The notes below the pieces were generated by a model, which worked only from the letters and a program-made list of their open reading frames with translations, did no database searches and had not been told where the DNA came from. Of a stretch of DNA of 10,946 nucleotides, positions 7,354 to 10,946 are shown one piece after another (positions within the stretch are counted from its first letter, which is position 1; each line of letters begins with the position of its first letter). The position numbers and the translations under genes are program-made. The stretch is from Fiminaster sp050874705 (GTDB taxonomy: Bacteria > Bacillota_I > Bacilli_A > RFN20 > CAG-826): positions 1 to 10,946 of the forward strand of contig JBNMLE010000032.1 in the NCBI GenBank assembly GCA_050874705.1, given 5' to 3'.

Positions 7354-8874
7354 ATGAAAAAATATTCAAAACTCACAACAGCCGCTATGCTTGGTGCAAT
7401 GATTGTTGGCGCAGCAAGTGGTTGTGGCAAAGCTGACTTGATTATTTGGACTGGTTTTGGTGCTTCCTATACTAAAGCTGTTCAAAAATTAGTTGATACT
7501 TATGCCGAGCAATCAGGCCTTTCCATTGACCATCAAGGTCAAGGCTCATATGACAAGCTTCAAACAAACATGAATAACAGTGTTGCTACTATGTCATATC
7601 CAAATATTGCAAATGGCTATCCAGACCACTTTGCAGGTTATATTAGATCTGGAATCATGTGTCCTTTAGATGAATACATCAAAGCATACAATGAAGAACA
7701 TGGTGTTGATTTAATTAGCGACTTCTATCCTGAATATATGACCGAAAATCAATCATTATTGTACAATAAGCAAGGAAGCGCATATACAATGGGACTTCCA
7801 TTTAATAAATCAACCGAAGTTATGGGTTACAATGGAACATTTGTCGCCTATGCAAAAAGCGTTGATCCTTCAATTAAAATTCCTGAAACATGGGATGAAT
7901 GGAATGTTGAAGGTCCTAAAATGCTTGCAGTTATGAAAACCCTTTATGGCAAGAGATTATTTGCAAAAGGTGAAAAAGCAAGCGATGATTTAACAGATTG
8001 GGAAATTTGTGAAGCCACAGTTGAAGAAGTTCCAGGAAAAAATCTTGTCATGGACTGCAAAGATGTCAATGAAGGACAATTTAGATTACTTTGTTGGGAT
8101 TCAACAGACAATATGTTTATTACAATTGTTCGTCAATGGGGTGGTGTTTACACAACATATACTCAACAAGATTCTGTAACATCAAAACACGGCTATGCCG
8201 AATTCAACAGCGGTGAAAATAAAGAAAAAACAAAAGCTGCTTTAAATTTCTTCAAGAAAATGAATGAAGATAAAATCTTTGGTCTTCCAACAGAATTTGA
8301 TGACTCTTATTCATCATCAGCATTTAAAGCAAATAAATGTATGTTCACAATTTGTTCATCAGGTGGTCTTAGCTATAACATCGCCAGTGATCCAGTTATG
8401 CGTTTCCGCATGGCACCTATTCCTTACAAAGATGCTGATAAGAAATACGTTATTTCTCAAGGTACTAACTTAGGATTATTCGACCAAGGTGATGAAGAAA
8501 CTAAGAAAAAAGCATTTGATGCAATGGTGGCCTTTACAACTGGCGAACTTCAATCACAATTCGCAGTTGATACTGGCTATTATCCATCAAGCAAATCCGC
8601 AACTACTAACGCTAAATATCAAGCGCTTATTAGCCAAAGCAACGATGAATTAAACGAAACACAAATCGCATATAAAGAATCAGCTATTCTTAACGAAAAT
8701 TATTATATGAGCGACGAAGCTGGTTGGAAAAAGTTTGTTGATCCAGGATTTGTTGGATCTTCAAGCATTCGTAGCGAAGTTAAGACAATTATGGCAATTG
8801 TGTTCGCGGGTGAAAAGACAATCGATCAAATTCTTGACGAATCTTACTCTCGTTTGCCAAATCTTACAAGATAA
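7354..8874 (+). CDS. Lipid-anchored extracellular solute-binding protein, family 1 (UgpB/MalE type)
   Basis: Captures the solute outside the membrane and delivers it to the permease pair. The N-terminus is a lipoprotein signal (KKYSK, hydrophobic core, lipobox ASGC), with Cys24 as the lipidated residue. The mature fold begins almost at once: ADLIIWTGFG at 27-36 is the typical first beta strand of family 1 binding proteins, with only a few residues of tether. Further family-like features are the NGYPDH region (87-92), LPFNKSTEVMGYN near 149-161 (matching the usual 'PF..st..lyYN' pattern), TWDEW (179-183), and the C-terminal half around 330-400. At 506 residues it is longer than the usual 400-450. 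The order ATPase, permease, permease, binding protein identifies it as the cognate receptor. The ligand could be a carbohydrate, glycerol phosphate or similar; the sequence does not decide. AAGAAAGGA precedes the ATG by eight bases. Confidence 0.93.
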   Translation: MKKYSKLTTAAMLGAMIVGAASGCGKADLIIWTGFGASYTKAVQKLVDTYAEQSGLSIDHQGQGSYDKLQTNMNNSVATMSYPNIANGYPDHFAGYIRSGIMCPLDEYIKAYNEEHGVDLISDFYPEYMTENQSLLYNKQGSAYTMGLPFNKSTEVMGYNGTFVAYAKSVDPSIKIPETWDEWNVEGPKMLAVMKTLYGKRLFAKGEKASDDLTDWEICEATVEEVPGKNLVMDCKDVNEGQFRLLCWDSTDNMFITIVRQWGGVYTTYTQQDSVTSKHGYAEFNSGENKEKTKAALNFFKKMNEDKIFGLPTEFDDSYSSSAFKANKCMFTICSSGGLSYNIASDPVMRFRMAPIPYKDADKKYVISQGTNLGLFDQGDEETKKKAFDAMVAFTTGELQSQFAVDTGYYPSSKSATTNAKYQALISQSNDELNETQIAYKESAILNENYYMSDEAGWKKFVDPGFVGSSSIRSEVKTIMAIVFAGEKTIDQILDESYSRLPNLTR

Positions 8875-8876
8875 GA

Positions 8877-8913
8877 TTATTATGTGAGGCCGTTTTCGGC
8901 CTCACAAATAATA
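8877..8913 (+). other. Stable intercistronic hairpin after the binding-protein gene
   Basis: TGTGAGGCCG (8883-8892) and CGGCCTCACA (8897-8906) form a perfect GC-rich 10-bp stem with a TTTT loop. Five more A-T pairs (8878-8882 with 8909-8913) can form after a two-base bulge. The downstream flank AATAATACATTTG has no U run on either strand, so this is not a standard terminator. Such structures can protect the upstream mRNA end from 3' exonucleases, which would fit high binding-protein expression, or partially attenuate transcription. Confidence 0.8.
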
Positions 8914-8932
8914 CATTTGAGAAAGGAAAATT

Positions 8933-10159
8933 ATGAAAAGTAAAAAAATTCTTACTTTAATTGTTGGATTAGGTGCTGCATTAAGCTTAGCTTCATGTGG
9001 TGAAAATCCAGAAGAACAAATGCAAGCCGTTGAAAAAGCAATCGAAGCAGGTCTTTGCTTTAACGGTTCCAACTTCATTGTCGAAGGATTTACGACAGAA
9101 TTTGATGGAGACACAAACGAAGCATTAACACTTAATACAAAAATGCTTAGAAATGTAAACGGAAATGTTTATACAGTTGAGATTTCATATGACTTTGATG
9201 AAAATCTTGGTACACTTACACAAGTTGATGAATATCACTCAAAAATTACATGGAATTTCCCAAATCCATTAAGTGAAGAAGATCAAAAAAGATATGACGC
9301 CGAAGTTAAAGAAAACGGCAAATCTGATATTGGCGATACTTTTACACAAGTAACAGCAACAGCAAAATGTGGTAGTCAAGCTAAATCAGAAAAATATGAT
9401 TTAAAACTTATCCACAAGACTAAATTCTATGATGATATGACCCTTGAACAACTTTATGCTAAGAGCGAAGATGGTTCAACGTTTGCATTCATGAATGGTA
9501 GCAAGATTGGTACAAACTTTGGTCAAGATTACTTCTATCTTTCTGTTTCAGGCAAAGTTGTTTATAAATCACCTGATAGCAACTGGGGTATTCTCAGCGA
9601 TGGCAAATATTCAGTCCAAGTTTATCAATTAGGTAAATGCAACGACAACGATAAATTTGTCGAAGGCAAATATGTCAAAGTATTCGCTAATATTGCCCAT
9701 TACTATGGTAATATTCAACTTTCATATGTTAGCAAAATTGTTGAATTAGAAGATCATTCTAATATTCAAGAACCTGTTAATTACGAAGTCACAACAAGCA
9801 TCAACGATAAGAACAGCCCAGAATTTAAAGCATTTAACTCTGGTATTTCAAATAGTGTTGCTACAATCAAAGACGTTACAGTTAAATCAACATCTGCATC
9901 AAACGGATTTGATGGTGCTGGTAGATACACATTTACTATTGTTCAAAATGGTAAAGAAATGACAGTCGCTTATGACTATCACGTTAAAACAAATGATGGT
10001 TCTGTCCAAAATGCTTATAAAGATATCTTAACAGCTGTTGACGGAACAGATCAAAAAGTCAACATTACTGGAACACTTCGTTGGTCTGGTGATGGCATTA
10101 ACGCAAACGGCGAATGGCAAATTGTTCCATTCTTAGCCAACCACATCGTTCGTGCTTAA
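8933..10159 (+). CDS. Putative lipoprotein of unknown function, last gene of the ABC transporter operon
   Basis: I do not recognise a named family. The N-terminus is a clear lipoprotein signal: MKSKK, a hydrophobic stretch and lipobox LASC with Cys22, so the protein should sit on the outer face of the membrane. After a short helical stretch (27-40), the rest looks beta-rich and polar. Two C-terminal regions share a pattern: GKYVKVFANI...YGNIQL at about 245-263 and DQKVNITGTLRW...NGEWQI at about 373-397. Each is preceded by a strand pair, as in OB-fold-like extracellular domains (inference). There are no membrane segments beyond the signal and no obvious enzymatic motif. AGAAAGGA, five bases before the ATG, matches its operon neighbours. 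It lies 58 bases after the binding-protein gene with no U-tailed terminator between, and the operon terminator follows it. It may be an accessory surface component for substrate capture, but that rests on context alone. Confidence 0.85.
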   Translation: MKSKKILTLIVGLGAALSLASCGENPEEQMQAVEKAIEAGLCFNGSNFIVEGFTTEFDGDTNEALTLNTKMLRNVNGNVYTVEISYDFDENLGTLTQVDEYHSKITWNFPNPLSEEDQKRYDAEVKENGKSDIGDTFTQVTATAKCGSQAKSEKYDLKLIHKTKFYDDMTLEQLYAKSEDGSTFAFMNGSKIGTNFGQDYFYLSVSGKVVYKSPDSNWGILSDGKYSVQVYQLGKCNDNDKFVEGKYVKVFANIAHYYGNIQLSYVSKIVELEDHSNIQEPVNYEVTTSINDKNSPEFKAFNSGISNSVATIKDVTVKSTSASNGFDGAGRYTFTIVQNGKEMTVAYDYHVKTNDGSVQNAYKDILTAVDGTDQKVNITGTLRWSGDGINANGEWQIVPFLANHIVRA

Positions 10160-10178
10160 TCTTTAGATTAAATAAATT

Positions 10179-10208
10179 GAGCTTACTTGTAAAAGTAGGC
10201 TCTTTTTT
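10179..10208 (+). terminator. Rho-independent terminator of the ABC transporter operon
   Basis: A 10-bp stem, GAGCTTACTT (10179-10188) with AAGTAGGCTC (10193-10202), has one G-T pair, a GTAA tetraloop and six following T. It ends just before the tRNA promoter. Confidence 0.93.
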
Positions 10209-10210
10209 AT

Positions 10211-10239
10211 TTGCAACAAAGTTAACTTTAGTATATAGT
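10211..10239 (+). promoter_or_regulatory. Promoter of the tRNA-Lys gene
   Basis: TTGCAA (10211-10216) and TATAGT (10234-10239) are separated by exactly 17 bases. The predicted start near 10246 leaves only about five bases before the mature tRNA. The promoter begins two bases after the T tail of the upstream terminator, giving a very compact unit. Confidence 0.7.
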
Positions 10240-10250
10240 ATAAAAGCAAT

Positions 10251-10326
10251 GCACCATTAGCTCAGCTGGTAGAGCAACTGACTCTTAATCAGTGGGTCGT
10301 GAGTTCGAATCCTACATGGTGCACCA
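10251..10326 (+). tRNA. tRNA-Lys (anticodon CTT)
   Basis: The cloverleaf has a perfect 7-bp acceptor stem (GCACCAT/ATGGTGC), a D arm GCTC/GAGC, and a perfect 5-bp anticodon stem ACTGA/TCAGT with loop CTCTTAA. Positions 10284-10286 give anticodon CTT, which reads AAG (Lys). The T loop TTCGAAT is canonical, the discriminator base is A, and CCA is encoded. The T stem is imperfect: GTGAG against CCTAC gives one G-T and one A-C opposition, where GTAGG would pair fully. It stands alone with its own promoter and terminator. The isoacceptor with anticodon TTT is expected elsewhere in the genome. Confidence 0.96.
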
Positions 10327-10338
10327 TTTTGTAAAAAT

Positions 10339-10381
10339 ATCTCCTAGACTTGTTCTAATAGCAAAGATAGGAGATTTTTTT
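10339..10381 (+). terminator. Terminator after the tRNA gene
   Basis: ATCTCCTA (10339-10346) pairs perfectly with TAGGAGAT (10368-10375), followed by a run of T to 10381. The 21-base loop can fold further through CTTG/CAAAG with a one-base bulge. It starts 13 bases after the tRNA CCA end. Confidence 0.85.
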
Positions 10382-10932
10382 ATTGAAGAATATCCATTCG
10401 GTATTAGTGATGTTAATGCTTTTATAATACTTTTGTATTTAGCCTTTTATAGCCGTTTATAGAGGCGGAAACATTAATATTATAAATTAATCCATTAAAT
10501 TAGAAAGAACGCCAAATTTCGCCTATATGCATGTTTAATATGCAATTAATGAATTGGAATATCTTTTTCCTCTTTTTCAATTATTATTTTAAGCAACTAA
10601 TGCTTGCTTTGCTTATGTAAATATAAAAGCTGACTCTTGTTACATCCGCCATAATTACATTTAAATAAAACATTGAAAAATCATTTGTATTGCAGTTAAT
10701 GAAAAAAACAACTTGTTAATATATGCAAATTTTGAAATATAGCCCCTTTGTATGCTAAAAAAAGGACAATTTTTGTCTTTTTGATTAACAAAAAGTGCAT
10801 TTTTTGGCGTTAAAACAGAAATATAATTGCTAAAAATTTTTAAAAATATTTTTTGAAATTACTAGAAACTTTTAGTTTACGCTTTTTAAAAAAGTTAGGA
10901 ATTGCATTGTTTTTATTGTTTTTATTATTAAA
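10382..10932 (+). other. AT-rich intergenic region with no recognisable gene
   Basis: About 550 bases without a convincing reading frame on either strand, dense in stops and A/T runs. Weak structure is present: ATATGCA recurs at three places (near 10524, 10535 and 10723), and an A-rich/T-rich hairpin with GGACAA/TTGTCT lies near 10757-10782. I saw no tRNA, known riboswitch or clear promoter, although one for the gene expected beyond the window should lie here. It probably serves as a long leader or upstream region of that gene. A degraded gene or an unrecognised RNA cannot be excluded. Confidence 0.6.
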
Positions 10933-10939
10933 AGAAAGG
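10933..10939 (+). promoter_or_regulatory. Ribosome binding site for a gene starting just past the window
   Basis: AGAAAGG lies seven bases from the window end and matches the ribosome binding sites before the permease, binding-protein and lipoprotein genes. With the spacings seen there (5-11 bases), a start codon is expected at or within a few bases of the window end. Confidence 0.65.
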
Positions 10940-10946
10940 TATAAAC

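Noticed and set aside
8877..8913. Hairpin called as a classical terminator separating the last lipoprotein gene
   Set aside because: No T run follows on either strand, and no convincing promoter lies between it and ATG 8933.
1049..10159. Mycoplasma genetic code (TGA as Trp)
   Set aside because: All Trp codons, including many in the transporter genes, are TGG and no gene contains in-frame TGA. Absence of TGA stops alone is weak evidence.
10520..10730. Recurring ATATGCA as a CRISPR-like or iteron array
   Set aside because: Only three short copies at irregular distances, without conserved flanks or regular spacers.
10757..10782. Hairpin with T run as a terminator in the final intergenic region
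   Set aside because: The stem is mostly A-T with a G-T pair, there is no gene upstream for it to end, and such shapes are expected by chance in DNA this AT-rich.

Overview
The window comes from an AT-rich, low-GC Gram-positive bacterium, most likely an uncultured gut-type member of the Bacilli/Mollicutes side of Bacillota. The evidence is the AT-rich base composition, AGAAAGGA-type ribosome binding sites, short U-tailed terminators, lipoprotein-anchored solute binding, and an ABC transporter ATPase with a long coiled-coil insertion resembling mycoplasma homologues. Trp is always TGG and no gene ends in TGA, so the standard code is more likely than the mycoplasma code. The lineage is inferred; no database comparison was possible.

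Layout, all on the + strand. Positions 1-963 hold the 3' part of tuf (EF-Tu), interrupted by an in-frame TAA at 145-147 and closed by a strong terminator. Positions 1049-3464 hold two overlapping tandem paralogues of the RDD membrane-protein family, each with an unusually long extracytoplasmic loop, followed by a terminator. Positions 3521-3571 hold an operator resembling a LacI/CcpA site and an extended -10 promoter. These precede a five-gene operon (3626-10159): an ABC ATPase, two MalF/MalG-type permeases, a lipid-anchored solute-binding protein, and a second lipoprotein of unknown function. A consensus extended -10 element lies directly before the binding-protein gene, and a stable hairpin without a U tract follows it, so the binding protein may be made in excess of the membrane parts. 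A terminator closes the operon.

Positions 10211-10381 are a compact monocistronic tRNA-Lys(CTT) unit with its own promoter and terminator. About 550 bases of very AT-rich, apparently noncoding DNA follow. The window ends just after a ribosome binding site, so another gene should start immediately beyond it.

The operon genes together describe a CUT1-type importer: the lipoprotein captures a solute outside the single membrane, the two permeases form the channel, and the ATPase powers it. Sugar, oligosaccharide or glycerol-phosphate type substrates are typical for this family, but the actual substrate cannot be read from the sequence. The most unusual items are the coiled-coil insertion in the ATPase, the co-transcribed lipoprotein with two similar C-terminal beta units, the tandem RDD pair with a shared LTGENIE motif, and the premature stop in tuf. 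I found no mobile element, CRISPR array or clear defence system.
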